From NCBI RefSeq assembly GCF_009711265.1, contig NZ_WMII01000011.1, positions 1-64,000 of the forward strand: a stretch of DNA of 64,000 bases. Reading direction: 5' to 3'. Origin of the DNA: Paracoccus shanxieyensis. Its GTDB lineage: Bacteria > Pseudomonadota > Alphaproteobacteria > Rhodobacterales > Rhodobacteraceae. Position 1 is the first letter of the stretch. Each line of letters starts with the position of its first letter. A program made the position numbers and the translations under genes. Shown in pieces: positions 8,375 to 16,805 of this stretch. Below the pieces are notes generated by a model, which had not been told where the DNA came from, made no database searches, and saw only the letters and a program-made list of their open reading frames with translations.

Positions 8375-8551
8375 ATGTGTGGCGCACCTGACGTTGACGA
8401 ACCGCAGCGGCTGCAGGCCAGCAAAACGCCGGTGTTCAACACGATCACCGCACCCCGCAGCAAGACGGGTCGGCAGGGCACAATCCTGACGGGCAGCAGC
8501 GCCGGAGCGCCGGTAACGGCTGACGGCAAGAAAACGCTGTTGGGGGCCTGA
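8375..8551 (+). CDS. 58-residue phage protein upstream of portal
   Basis: ATG 8375 to TGA 8549-8551, overlapping the portal ATG by one base. The product begins MCGAPDVDEPQRLQASKTPV, has a central Arg-Gln-Gly-Thr-Ile-Leu-Thr-Gly and ends KKTLLGA. The pattern GTILTG...KTLLG recurs in short proteins next to portal genes of tailed phages, as I remember them, so this is probably a genuine head-assembly accessory gene that automated callers may skip because of its size. There is no signal peptide or membrane segment. The one-base stop/start overlap and the preceding promoter-like element support expression. Confidence 0.65.
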   Translation: MCGAPDVDEPQRLQASKTPVFNTITAPRSKTGRQGTILTGSSAGAPVTADGKKTLLGA

Positions 8552-10227
8552 TGCCCGCAATCTCGGATCGCGAACTCCGAAAGGCCATGGCCGCCCGTCG
8601 CAAAGCGATGGACGAGGAATATGGTCATTGGGAGGGGCATTTCCGGGAACTGCGCGAGACGATAAAGCCGACGCGCGGCCGCTTCGACGGCGACGACAAG
8701 CGCAGCAATTCCTCCATCAACAAGCGGATTCTCGACAACACGGCCCAGATGGCGCTGCGCGCGCTCCGCGCCGGGCTGATGTCGGGTATCACCTCACCCT
8801 CGCGGCCATGGTTTCGCCTCGGGCTGCGCGGCTTCACCGCCGACGAGATGGATTTCCAGACCAAGGAATATCTGCATGAGGTCCAGCGCCGCATGTATGA
8901 GGTTATGCGCGGATCGAATATCTACCGCACGCTCGACCGCACATATGACGACCTCGGCATGTTCGGCACGTCCGCCTCGATGGTGCTGGACGATTTCGAG
9001 GACGTGATCCGTGGCCATTCCATGCAGGTCGGCAGCTATCGGCTGGCCGATGACGGCATGGGGCGGATCGTCGCCATGCATCGCGAGATCAAGATGCCGA
9101 TCCGCAGCATCGTTGAGATGTTCGGGCTGGATCGCGTGTCCAGCGAGATCAAGCGGGCTTGGGACAAGCAGAACTATTACGAGACGCGGACGATCTGCCA
9201 CGCGGTGGAGAAGCGCAGCAGCGGCGATCCCAAGGCGCTGGATGCCGCGCGCCGTCCGTGGGCGTCCTGCTATTGGGAAAAGGACAGCCAAGACGACAAG
9301 CTTCTGATGGTCAGCGGCCATCGCACGCGACCGCTGCTGGCGCCGCGCTGGGAGCATGTCGAGGGCGAGGCGTGGTCGGCATCGTCGCCGGGTATGGTCG
9401 CGCTCGGGGATGCCCGGTCGCTGCAGGTGATGCAGACCGAGAAGGCCATCGCGATCCAGAAGATGCACAACCCGCCGATGATTGGTGGCCCGGTGCAGGG
9501 CGCGAGCTTCTTCCGCAATGTGCCGGGCGGATTCACGGCCATGGCCACCGGCGATCTGAACCAAGGCGGCATTCGCCCGGCCTACGAGGTTCGGCCTGAC
9601 ATTCAGGGATTGCTGCTCGACATCGGCGACACTCAGCGCCGGATCGACACGGCGTTCTATCGCGACTTGTTCCAGATGACGGACATGGCGCTTGGCGGCC
9701 GGGCGAACATCACCGCCACCGAGATTGCCGAGCGCCACGAAGAAAAGCTGATGGCGCTGGGGCCGGTGCTGGAAAGCCTCGACCATGAGCTGCTGCAGCC
9801 GCTGATCGAGGCGACGTTCTCGCACATGCAGGAAGCCGACATCCTGCCCGAGGCGCCCGACAGCATCGCCGGTCAGGCGATCAAGGTCGATTATATCTCG
9901 CTGCTGGCGCAGGCCCAGAAAGCCATCGGCATCGGGGCAATCGAGCGCACGATCGGCTTTGCCGGAACCTTCGCGCAGATGAAGCCCGAGGTGTTGGACA
10001 TGCTGGACAGCGACCAGATCATGCGGGAATTCGCCGATCAGGTTGGCCCGCCGCCGGGAATCCTGCTGTCGCCCGATGAACTGTCGCGCAAGCGCGAGGC
10101 GGTGGCGCGGGCGCAGCAACAGGCGCAGGCTGTAGCCGCGGCTGAACCGCTGGCGGGTGCCGCCAAGCTGATTTCCGAGGCCAATGTCAACGGCATGGAC
10201 GCCCTGCAACGGGGGGCCGCGCTGTGA
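8551..10227 (+). CDS. Portal protein (head-to-tail connecting protein, podovirus type)
   Basis: 558 residues. Features of the podoviral head-to-tail connector family: N-terminal SDRELRKAMAARRKAMDEEY and FRELRETIKPTRGRF, then NKRILDNTAQMALRALRAGL and SGITSPSRPWFRLGL, which are the family's most conserved segment, the WFRLGL being a hallmark. The C-terminal part (about 430-558) is helical, Ala/Gln-rich and would form the crown or barrel. Twelve copies form the DNA channel at the unique vertex and dock the terminase. Gene position before Bbp19-like, scaffold and capsid genes agrees. The end overlaps the next gene by four bases (GTGA). Confidence 0.95.
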   Translation: MPAISDRELRKAMAARRKAMDEEYGHWEGHFRELRETIKPTRGRFDGDDKRSNSSINKRILDNTAQMALRALRAGLMSGITSPSRPWFRLGLRGFTADEMDFQTKEYLHEVQRRMYEVMRGSNIYRTLDRTYDDLGMFGTSASMVLDDFEDVIRGHSMQVGSYRLADDGMGRIVAMHREIKMPIRSIVEMFGLDRVSSEIKRAWDKQNYYETRTICHAVEKRSSGDPKALDAARRPWASCYWEKDSQDDKLLMVSGHRTRPLLAPRWEHVEGEAWSASSPGMVALGDARSLQVMQTEKAIAIQKMHNPPMIGGPVQGASFFRNVPGGFTAMATGDLNQGGIRPAYEVRPDIQGLLLDIGDTQRRIDTAFYRDLFQMTDMALGGRANITATEIAERHEEKLMALGPVLESLDHELLQPLIEATFSHMQEADILPEAPDSIAGQAIKVDYISLLAQAQKAIGIGAIERTIGFAGTFAQMKPEVLDMLDSDQIMREFADQVGPPPGILLSPDELSRKREAVARAQQQAQAVAAAEPLAGAAKLISEANVNGMDALQRGAAL

Positions 10228-10547
10228 GCATCGCTGAGCTGATCGCCACGACACGCGAGCGCAACATCACAGAGGCGTGGAACCGCGTGCTGGACAGCGC
10301 CGACGGCCGCCTTGTCGTCTGGTCGATCCTCGAACGCTGCAGCCTGTTCCGGCAGACCCATTGGGGCAACGATCTCGACGGCTTCCGAGCGGGGCAGCGT
10401 GACATCGGTCTGATCGTGTTGAACGAGCGGGTGTTCCCGCACGACGTCCAGACATTCCCGAACATGCAGATGGAACACGCGGCGCTGATGGAGCGCATCG
10501 AACGCGCCGCTGAACAGGAAGCCGAAAAGGAAAACCCTGATGAGTGA
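10224..10547 (+). CDS. Bbp19-like phage protein
   Basis: 107 residues from GTG 10224, which overlaps the portal stop. The block LDSADGRLVVWSILERCSLF followed by FRQTHWGND, FRAGQRDIGLIVLNE and QMEHAALMER is the conserved pattern of the small Bbp19 family encoded between portal and scaffold in BPP-1-like phages. Function of the family is not established; its fixed position suggests a head-assembly role. The C-terminus is charged (Glu-rich) and probably disordered. Confidence 0.8.
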   Translation: MSIAELIATTRERNITEAWNRVLDSADGRLVVWSILERCSLFRQTHWGNDLDGFRAGQRDIGLIVLNERVFPHDVQTFPNMQMEHAALMERIERAAEQEAEKENPDE

Positions 10548-11151
10548 CGATCCGAATGCCGCGCCCGAAGCCGCCGACGCCGCCGCGGCGCCCGCCGCCC
10601 CCGAGGCCAAGCCCGATGCGGTGATCGAAACGCCCGCGACCCCGGCCGCCGATCCGGCAAAGACGGAAGATGCCACCGCTGCTGTCGAGGATTTCAAGCT
10701 AACCGCGCCGGAAGGGGCGGAAGCCTTCCAGGGCGATTTCGACGCATTCGCCGGGGCGATGGACGGGTGGCTCAAGGCCAATCCCAATGCCACCGCGCGC
10801 GAGGCGCTGGCAGAGGCAGCGAACCGTCAGGCGGCGAAGGCCCACGAAAGCGCGCAGCACATGACGCAGCAGATGGCGGATTGGACGCAGGAGCTGCGCG
10901 ACGACAAGGAATTCGGCGGCGAGCGCTTCGACCAGAGCGTGGCAACGGCCGTCAAAGGGATCGAGGCAGTGGGTTCGCCCGAGCTTCGTTCGCTGCTCGA
11001 TACGACCGGGATGGGCAACCACCCGTCGATCGTGCGCGCCTTCCAAAAGGTGGGGCAGTTGGTGGCGGATGCCCCATTCGCCACCGGCACCGTCCCTGCT
11101 TCCGCCCCGAAAGGGATGGGTGCGCGGATGTATCCCAACATGAAGCAGTGA
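10540..11151 (+). CDS. Putative capsid scaffolding protein
   Basis: 203 residues. Residues 1-50 are an Ala/Pro/Glu-rich disordered stretch, followed by helical segments (MDGWLKANPNATAREALAEA, AHESAQHMTQQMADWTQELR) and a conserved-looking C-terminal half (RSLLDTTGMGNHPSIVRAFQ, KVGQLVADAPF). Acidic, helical proteins in this position, directly before the major capsid gene, are scaffolds of podoviruses; the GMGNHP motif is typical of such scaffold/assembly proteins. The start ATG 10540 follows AAAAGG and overlaps the end of the previous gene. Confidence 0.78.
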   Translation: MSDDPNAAPEAADAAAAPAAPEAKPDAVIETPATPAADPAKTEDATAAVEDFKLTAPEGAEAFQGDFDAFAGAMDGWLKANPNATAREALAEAANRQAAKAHESAQHMTQQMADWTQELRDDKEFGGERFDQSVATAVKGIEAVGSPELRSLLDTTGMGNHPSIVRAFQKVGQLVADAPFATGTVPASAPKGMGARMYPNMKQ

Positions 11152-11165
11152 AAGGACTGTGAAAA

Positions 11166-12194
11166 ATGCCCGAACTCGGCAATGAATGGCCCACGCTGAT
11201 CGACCTGCAATCGCGGCTCGATGAGTATGGCAGCGTTGCGCCCATCATGGAGATGCTGGCGCGGCAAAACCCGATCATCACGGATGCTGTCTATCAGCAG
11301 TGCAACAACGGCACCAAGCACCGCACCGTGATCCGCACCGGCATCCCCGAGCCGACCTATCGCCGGTTCAATCGCGGCGTGCCCGCAACCAAGACCACCA
11401 CGATCCCGATCGAGGAAACGACCGCGATGCTGGAAGATTACAGCAACGTGGACAAGGAGATGGTCGACATCTCGGGCAATGCGGCCGCGTTCCGCGCCTC
11501 GGAATCGCGCGGCAAGGTGCAGGGCTTCAACAACAAGGTGTCGCGCGACATCTTCTATGGCTCGACCGCCGTCACGCCCGAAGGCTTCATGGGCATGACG
11601 CCGCGCTATTCGGATCCTGCTGCGCAATCGGCCTCGCAGGTCGTGAACGCGGGCGGCACCGGATCCGACAACACGTCGATCTGGTTCATCACGTGGGGCG
11701 ATGCGTCGACCCATCTGCTGCACCCCGCCAATATGCCGGTCGGCCTGCAGCACCGCGATCTGGGCGAGGTGACCGCCGAGGATGACGAGGGCGGCTACTT
11801 CCAAGCGTATCGCGACTGGTTCCGCTGGCACATCGGTATGTCGGTCAAGGACTGGGAAGGCAACGTGCGCATCGGCGGGATCGACGTTTCGGCGCTGACC
11901 AAGGATGCCGCCACCGGCGCAGACCTGATCGACCTGATGACCGAGGGCAGTTCCCGGCTGAATACCGGCCTCGTCAACGAAGGCAAGACCATCATCTATG
12001 CGAACCGCACGGTGATGTCCTACCTGCGCCGTCAGGCCCGCAATGCCAAGAACGTTCAGCTGTCCTACGAGCAGGTGCTGGGCTGGGACGGCAAGGAGCG
12101 CCGCGAACTCTATTTCGACGGCTTCCCGGTCCACCAGACCGATGCGCTGCTGACGACTGAGGCCGCGCTGCCCGCCGGGTTCACCGCGTTCTGA
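11166..12194 (+). CDS. Major capsid protein (epsilon15 gp7 / BPP-1 type)
   Basis: 342 residues. The N-terminus (WPTLIDLQSRLDEYGSVAPI, MEMLARQNPI, FNRGVPATKTTTIPI) and middle (ETTAMLEDYSNVDKEMVDIS, GNAAAFRASESRGKVQGFNN) match what I know of the gp7-type capsid family, whose BPP-1 member has a rearranged HK97 fold. It is preceded by AAAGGA 12 bases upstream of the ATG. It is followed by the cement protein gene. It would form the icosahedral shell. There is no sign of truncation or fusion. Confidence 0.93.
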   Translation: MPELGNEWPTLIDLQSRLDEYGSVAPIMEMLARQNPIITDAVYQQCNNGTKHRTVIRTGIPEPTYRRFNRGVPATKTTTIPIEETTAMLEDYSNVDKEMVDISGNAAAFRASESRGKVQGFNNKVSRDIFYGSTAVTPEGFMGMTPRYSDPAAQSASQVVNAGGTGSDNTSIWFITWGDASTHLLHPANMPVGLQHRDLGEVTAEDDEGGYFQAYRDWFRWHIGMSVKDWEGNVRIGGIDVSALTKDAATGADLIDLMTEGSSRLNTGLVNEGKTIIYANRTVMSYLRRQARNAKNVQLSYEQVLGWDGKERRELYFDGFPVHQTDALLTTEAALPAGFTAF

Positions 12195-12199
12195 TAGCC

Positions 12200-12221
12200 G
12201 CCGGGGCTTGGCGGCCCCGGC
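12200..12221 (+). terminator. GC-rich hairpin between capsid and cement genes
   Basis: Perfect 8-bp stem GCCGGGGC/GCCCCGGC (12200-12207 and 12214-12221) with a 6-base loop directly after the capsid stop. No T-run follows, so it is more likely a partial terminator, pause or RNA-processing/stability structure that adjusts the ratio of capsid to cement transcripts than a full terminator. Confidence 0.45.
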
Positions 12222-12249
12222 TCAACCCCATTCCTTGAAAGGGAACGCC

Positions 12250-12675
12250 ATGCTTCTTGACGGCGAAACGCAATTCTCGAACCGGCAGGCCGTCACCGCG
12301 ACGGCTGTTTCCACCAACTTCATCGACCTGCAGGAAGTGGGCACGCGCCCCTTCGGCAATGGCCCGCTGCGCCGCGACATCGGCGGCTGGGGAATCGATC
12401 TGCTGGTGCAGGTCACCCAGAACTTCGCGGGCGGCACCTCGATCGCGGTGCAGATGCAGACCGATGACAACCCCGGCTTCACCTCGGCCACGACCGTCGC
12501 GGCCACGCCCGCCGTGCCGGTTGCGCAGCTGGTGGCCGGGTATCGCTTCCCCATGAGCGACTTCCCGGTCGGCACGGTCGAGCGCTATGTGCGCCTGAAC
12601 TATGTCGTGGTCGGAACCATGACGGCGGGCACGATCACGGCCGCTGTCGCAGCAGGAGTTGACCGCAATGTCTGA
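12250..12675 (+). CDS. Capsid cement protein, Bbp16-like
   Basis: 141 residues from ATG 12250 (GAAAGGGAACGCC lies just before, giving a Shine-Dalgarno AAGGGA). The beta-rich sequence with LDGETQFSNRQAVTATAVST, FIDLQEVGTRPFGNGPLRRD, and VAGYRFPMSDFPVGTVERYV fits the Bbp16 family, which forms trimer-like clamps on the outer capsid surface of BPP-1. The position immediately after the major capsid gene is the same as in BPP-1. The role is to stabilise the DNA-filled head. Confidence 0.85.
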   Translation: MLLDGETQFSNRQAVTATAVSTNFIDLQEVGTRPFGNGPLRRDIGGWGIDLLVQVTQNFAGGTSIAVQMQTDDNPGFTSATTVAATPAVPVAQLVAGYRFPMSDFPVGTVERYVRLNYVVVGTMTAGTITAAVAAGVDRNV

Positions 12676-13057
12676 CATCAAGGTGAAGGCCGTGAAGCCC
12701 GGACTCTATGGCGGGGCCTATCGCAAGGTCGGCGACGTCTTCCTGATCGCGTCGAAAGACGACTTCTCGAAGCGCTGGATGGAGATGGAAGACCGCTCGC
12801 CGGTGCAAGAGACCTCGCAGGAGGCGCAGAAGGCCTATCGCGAAAACGCCACGGCAGAACTCGACAATCTGGGCAACGCCCTTGCGGGCAACCCCTCGGC
12901 CGCGCCGGAAGGTCCCGCCTCGTCGGCGAGCAACTTCGACGGCATGGATGACGATGCGCTGGCTGCCTATTACGGCGAGATCATCGGCGAAAAGCCCGGC
13001 AACATGAAGCGCGAGACGATGATCAAGCGCATCAGCGACAAGCTGAACGCGGACTGA
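12668..13057 (+). CDS. Hypothetical head protein with HeH/LEM-like C-terminus
   Basis: 129 residues from ATG 12668, overlapping the cement gene end by eight bases; TTG 12659 is a less likely start. Residues 1-50 form a small beta domain (VKAVKPGLYGGAYRKVGDVF, LIASKDDFSKRWMEM). Residues about 55-90 are an Ala/Ser/Gly linker. Residues about 95-129 (MDDDALAAYYGEIIGEKPGN, KRETMIKRISDKL) look like a short two-helix HeH/LEM or Rho-N type domain that binds DNA or protein in other phage proteins. The gene sits between cement and tail-tube genes. No specific function is known. Confidence 0.6.
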   Translation: MSDIKVKAVKPGLYGGAYRKVGDVFLIASKDDFSKRWMEMEDRSPVQETSQEAQKAYRENATAELDNLGNALAGNPSAAPEGPASSASNFDGMDDDALAAYYGEIIGEKPGNMKRETMIKRISDKLNAD

Positions 13058-13066
13058 TCCGCGCCC

Positions 13067-13091
13067 GCCCGGTCCCGTTTCGGGGCTGGGC
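13067..13091 (+). terminator. Hairpin between head and tail-tube genes
   Basis: GCCCGGTCCCG (13067-13077), loop TTT, then CGGGGCTGGGC (13081-13091) pair over 11 positions if two G-U pairs are allowed. It is followed by AGCCTTATTT, a weak T-rich tail. It may be an intrinsic terminator of limited strength or a processing site separating head and tail transcripts. Confidence 0.5.
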
Positions 13092-13120
13092 AGCCTTATT
13101 TCTCTCACATCCGGGCCGTC

Positions 13121-13732
13121 ATGCAATCCGCCATTGCCATCTGCAACGTCGCGCTGACGACATATCTCGGCGCCGCCCCGATCACGGCATTCGAGCAGCC
13201 TTCCCCTGAGGCAGAGCAGTGCAAACTGCATTATGACCGCGTTCGCAGGTCGCTTCTTGAGCGCTGGAATTGGGTGTTCGCGTCGCGCCGCGAGGCGCTG
13301 GTGCAGGAGTCGATCAACGACCGGGCCGATGTCTGGGCCTATCGCTATGCGCGACCCGGCCACATGATCGCGGTCCGGTGGGTCAATGACGGCCATGCCG
13401 CGGGCCGCGCCATGCGTCTCGGCCAAGTGCCGGATCGCGAGCGCGAGATGACGGCCGACTCGATCTATTCCAACGTGCCGGGCGCGGTCATCGAATACAC
13501 CCGCGACGAAACCGACCCAACGCTGTTCCCGCCCGCTTTTGGCGACGCGCTGGCGGCGACGCTTGCTGCAGCGATCGCCATGCCGATCACGATGGATTCT
13601 GCCAAGGTTACGGCGGCCAAGCGCGAGGCGGAACAGCTTCTGAATGAGGCAATGGTCATCGACTTCAACAGCCGCCCATCGCAGGAGCAGACCTTCTATC
13701 CCATGTCGCTGCGTGTGCGGGGGTTCACCTGA
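13121..13732 (+). CDS. Tail tubular protein A / adaptor (T7 gp11-like)
   Basis: 203 residues. It begins MQSAIAICNVALTTYLGAAP, then CKLHYDRVRRSLLERWNWVF; the pattern ICNxAL...LG followed by ARxxYDxxRxxLLxxxxWxF is the hallmark of gp11-like adaptor proteins in podoviruses. The chain is helical and Ala-rich in its second half (LAATLAAAIAMPITMDSAKV). Twelve copies would sit below the portal and join it to the nozzle. Its stop overlaps the start of the gp12-like gene (TGATG). Confidence 0.88.
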   Translation: MQSAIAICNVALTTYLGAAPITAFEQPSPEAEQCKLHYDRVRRSLLERWNWVFASRREALVQESINDRADVWAYRYARPGHMIAVRWVNDGHAAGRAMRLGQVPDREREMTADSIYSNVPGAVIEYTRDETDPTLFPPAFGDALAATLAAAIAMPITMDSAKVTAAKREAEQLLNEAMVIDFNSRPSQEQTFYPMSLRVRGFT

Positions 13733-15774
13733 TGCCCTCGGCGCGGTTCCAGCCATCCTTCGCCGCTGGCGTCATTGGCCCCGGACTGTGGGGCCGGATC
13801 GATCTTGCGAAATACGACACCGCGATCAAGCGCGGGGTGAATTGCTTCGTGCATGCCCATGGCGGCATCAGCAATCGGCCCGGCCTGCGCTTCATCTGCG
13901 AGGTCATGGACAGCACGCAGCGCCACCGGCTCATGCCCTTCGTGCGCGAGGTGGACGATAGCGCGGTGCTGATCTTCGGCAACCAGCAGTTGGGGTTCAT
14001 TTCGGACGGGCAGCGCGTGCAGTCTGGCGGCGCGGATTACACGATCGCGACCCCTTGGCTGGCCGGTCAGGTCAATGCCATCGACGCGGTGCAATCTGTG
14101 GATGTGATCTTTGCCGCGCACCGCGCCACCGCGCCGCGCCGCATCTCGCGGCTGGGCCCGGCCAACTGGACGGTCAGCACCGTTCCTATCAATCCGACCA
14201 CACCGATCCCGGTCATCACCGAGATCGAACCGCGCAGGAGTGGGGAGGAAACCTACAGCTATCGCCTGACGGCCATCGTTGGCGGGGTCGAATCCTTCCC
14301 GTCGACGGTTCAGACCTTCACCGGTGCCGAGCTTCTGTCGAACGAAGGCGCGATGAACGTCATCCGCTGGAACGCTGTTCCGGGCGCCACCGAATATCGC
14401 GTCTACCGGATGCGCAATGGCGTGGCCGGTTACATCGGATTCACCACGGCCGGGCTGGCCTTTGTCGACGACAACATCTCGGCCGATCTGACGGTCACGC
14501 CGCCGGTGCAGGCCGGGCTGTTCTCGACCCCGGACAACTTCCCCTCGGTGGTTTCGATCCACCAGCAGCGTCTGGTGTTCGGCGCCACGAACAACCGCCC
14601 TGAAACCGTGTGGCTTTCGCGCACCGGGGATTATCTGAACTTCACCCGATCGCAGAACATGGTCGCGACCGACCGTGCGGAGTTCGATCTGGCTGGCGAG
14701 CAGTTGAACCGGATTCGCGGGATGCTGCAGCTTCGCGAGCTACTGGTATTCACCTCATCGGGCGAGTTCAGCGTGACGGGGCCCGAGGGCGGGTTTGACG
14801 CGACCAATCCGATCGTCACGCAATATGGCTATGTGGGCAGCGCGGCGATCAAGCCGCTGGTCGCCGACGACACGGCGCTGTTTGTCGAGCGGTCAGGGCG
14901 CGGCGTGCGCGACCTGCGCTATGCCTATGAAAGCGACGGCTACAGCGGAAACGACCTGACGATCTTTGCCTCGCATTTCTTCGAGGGGCGGCGGATCATT
15001 GCGTGGGCGATGGCAAAGGCGCCGTGGTCGCTGATCTGGGTGGTGCTGGACAACGGCAAGCTGTTGGCCATGACCTATAAGCGCGAGCATCAGGTCTGGG
15101 CGTGGACTGAAATGGATATCGACGGCTCGGTAGAAAGCGTCGCGTGCGTGCCGGAAAACAGCATCGACGCGACCTATGTCATCGTCCGGCGCACGGTCGG
15201 CGGCGTGCAGCGGCGCTATGTGGAGCGATTTGACGACCGGGCATTCTCGACCGCGACGGATGCCTTTTTCGTGGATTGCGGCATCACCTATCGCGGATCG
15301 GCCACCACGACGATCACCGGTCTGGAGCATCTCGAAGGCCGGACGGTTTCCGCACTGGCCGATGGCGATCACGTTCGCGGTCTGATTGTGACCGGCGGCG
15401 CGGTGACGCTGCCCTTTGCTGCATCGGTCGTCCATGTCGGGCTGCCATATGTGGCCGAATTCGAGACGCTGCCGCCCGCGATCCAGTTCGATGATGTTGG
15501 CGCGGCGCGCGGCAGGCCGCACAACGTCAGCGGCGTCAAGCTGCAGATGGAAAAGACCCGCGGGATCAAGACCGTGACGCAGGACGGGCGCAGCAACGAA
15601 ATCGTGCAGACGGGCGGCGATCTGGCCGAGGTAATTGCGCTGTGGACCGGCATCCATAACCTGAGCGTGCCGACGCTGTGGAACAAGGATGGCACGGTGA
15701 CGATCCGGCAGGACTACCCTCTGCCTATGACCATTCTGGGGATTTCCGTTGACCTGTCGATCGGTCGTTCTTGA
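13732..15774 (+). CDS. Tail nozzle / tubular protein B (T7 gp12-like)
   Basis: 680 residues. The start FQPSFAAGVIGPGLWGRIDL, YDTAIKRGVNCFVHAHGGIS and NRPGLRFICEV is the typical N-terminus of gp12-like nozzle proteins (F..G..SP....R.D...Y..G...N......GG...RPGT.F). Residues about 165-245 form an inserted fibronectin-III/Ig-like domain (YSYRLTAIVGGVESFPSTVQ, RWNAVPGATEYRVYRMRNG). The remainder is a beta-propeller-like body with QQRLVFGATNNRPETVWLSR. Six copies would close the tail tip and hold the spikes. The next gene starts inside its last 26 bases. Confidence 0.9.
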   Translation: MPSARFQPSFAAGVIGPGLWGRIDLAKYDTAIKRGVNCFVHAHGGISNRPGLRFICEVMDSTQRHRLMPFVREVDDSAVLIFGNQQLGFISDGQRVQSGGADYTIATPWLAGQVNAIDAVQSVDVIFAAHRATAPRRISRLGPANWTVSTVPINPTTPIPVITEIEPRRSGEETYSYRLTAIVGGVESFPSTVQTFTGAELLSNEGAMNVIRWNAVPGATEYRVYRMRNGVAGYIGFTTAGLAFVDDNISADLTVTPPVQAGLFSTPDNFPSVVSIHQQRLVFGATNNRPETVWLSRTGDYLNFTRSQNMVATDRAEFDLAGEQLNRIRGMLQLRELLVFTSSGEFSVTGPEGGFDATNPIVTQYGYVGSAAIKPLVADDTALFVERSGRGVRDLRYAYESDGYSGNDLTIFASHFFEGRRIIAWAMAKAPWSLIWVVLDNGKLLAMTYKREHQVWAWTEMDIDGSVESVACVPENSIDATYVIVRRTVGGVQRRYVERFDDRAFSTATDAFFVDCGITYRGSATTTITGLEHLEGRTVSALADGDHVRGLIVTGGAVTLPFAASVVHVGLPYVAEFETLPPAIQFDDVGAARGRPHNVSGVKLQMEKTRGIKTVTQDGRSNEIVQTGGDLAEVIALWTGIHNLSVPTLWNKDGTVTIRQDYPLPMTILGISVDLSIGRS

Positions 15775-16231
15775 GCCCGTGACGCGCGCCGTCATCGCCG
15801 ATCTGATCCCGCGCCTGCGGCCTGTCGATCGCCTTGAGCTCGACCTGATGGGCACGGGGGAGGCTGAGCGCGATCTTGAGCGGCTGGCGGGGCAGTCCCG
15901 GCGATCCATGGCGGCATATATGAGCGGCGAACTGGTCTGTATCTTCGGGATCAAGGCGATGGGGATTTTGTCCGATGTCGGTTGCCCCTGGGCGATGATG
16001 ACGCGGCAGGTCGATCGGCCAGAGGTCCGGCGCGCGTTCATCGCAAATTCCGGGCCGGTGGTCGATTGGTTGGGGCAGGATGTCCGGCGCATGTGGAATT
16101 TGGTGGCCGAGGAAAACACGACCGCGATCCGCTGGCTGAAATGGCTGGGGTTCCGCTTCGATGGCAGGGCCGTAACCGTGCAGGGGCATCGCCTGCTGCA
16201 TTTCGAGATGGAGACGAAGGATGTGCGCTGA
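15749..16231 (+). CDS. Internal virion protein, T7 gp13-like (acetyltransferase-like fold)
   Basis: Up to 160 residues from TTG 15749 (GGGG 9 bases upstream); GTG 15779 would give 150. The first part (LELDLMGTGEAERDLERLAG, SRRSMAAYMSGELVCIFGIK) and the end (AEENTTAIRWLKWLGFRFDG) have the GNAT-like pattern seen in the gp13/DUF2833 family of podoviruses, where N-x-x-A-x-R-W-L-x-x-x-G-F is the C-terminal acetyltransferase-like signature. The cofactor loop is weak, so enzyme activity is doubtful. In T7, gp13 is needed for assembly of the ejection apparatus. It lies between nozzle and gp14-like genes as expected. Confidence 0.75.
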   Translation: MTCRSVVLEPVTRAVIADLIPRLRPVDRLELDLMGTGEAERDLERLAGQSRRSMAAYMSGELVCIFGIKAMGILSDVGCPWAMMTRQVDRPEVRRAFIANSGPVVDWLGQDVRRMWNLVAEENTTAIRWLKWLGFRFDGRAVTVQGHRLLHFEMETKDVR

Positions 16232-16805
16232 TCCCCTGACCATGGCCCTGACCGCTGCCGGCGCGCCGACGGGCATTGGCGGCTTCTTCGGCAGCCTGTT
16301 CGGAGGGGCTGGTCTGGGCGGGATCGGCACGGCGGCCAGCGCCGCGTCGGGCGTGGTCGGGGCCTATTCCGCGATCCAGCAGGGCAACGCCGCGGCGGCG
16401 GCTGCGGAAGCAACAGCAAAGGCGCAAGAGGCCGCTGCGACCGATGCGCTGCGGCAAGGCGAGGACGAAAGCGACCGGCAACGGCGCGCGGGGGCGGCCA
16501 TGATGGCACAGCAGCGCGTGGCGACCGCCGCGAACGGGGTGGATGCTAGCAGCGCATCGGCGCTGGAAATGCTGGACGACACGAAGCGTCTGATCGAGGA
16601 CGACGCATTCGCGATCCGCCAGAACGCACAGAGGCAGGCAGAGGGCTTCGGTCAAGCGGCGGCGAACAGCCGCACCGAGGCGAGCAACGCGCGGTCGGCA
16701 GGGCGCTGGGAGGCGGCGGGAACGCTGCTCACCACCGGTGCGCGCGTCGGGTCGAAATATTCGCAATGGGCGCTGCAGCGCAGCGGGCAGGGGGCTTTTA
16801 CCTGA
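16221..16805 (+). CDS. Internal virion (ejection) protein, T7 gp14-like
   Basis: 194 residues. The N-terminus has a Gly/Ala-rich hydrophobic stretch (GGFFGSLFGGAGLGGIGTAA, SAASGVVGAYSAI) able to enter membranes, then Ala-rich amphipathic helices (NAAAAAAEATAKAQEAAATD). This layout, a glycine zipper followed by long Ala/Gln helices, is that of gp14-type ejection proteins, which form the outer-membrane pore during infection. The gene overlaps its neighbours on both sides (10 bases upstream, one base downstream). Confidence 0.8.
   Translation: MCADPLTMALTAAGAPTGIGGFFGSLFGGAGLGGIGTAASAASGVVGAYSAIQQGNAAAAAAEATAKAQEAAATDALRQGEDESDRQRRAGAAMMAQQRVATAANGVDASSASALEMLDDTKRLIEDDAFAIRQNAQRQAEGFGQAAANSRTEASNARSAGRWEAAGTLLTTGARVGSKYSQWALQRSGQGAFT

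Noticed and set aside
8794..10254. Long open frame on the minus strand across the portal gene
   Set aside because: A shadow of GC-rich codon use; the plus strand encodes a recognised portal protein.
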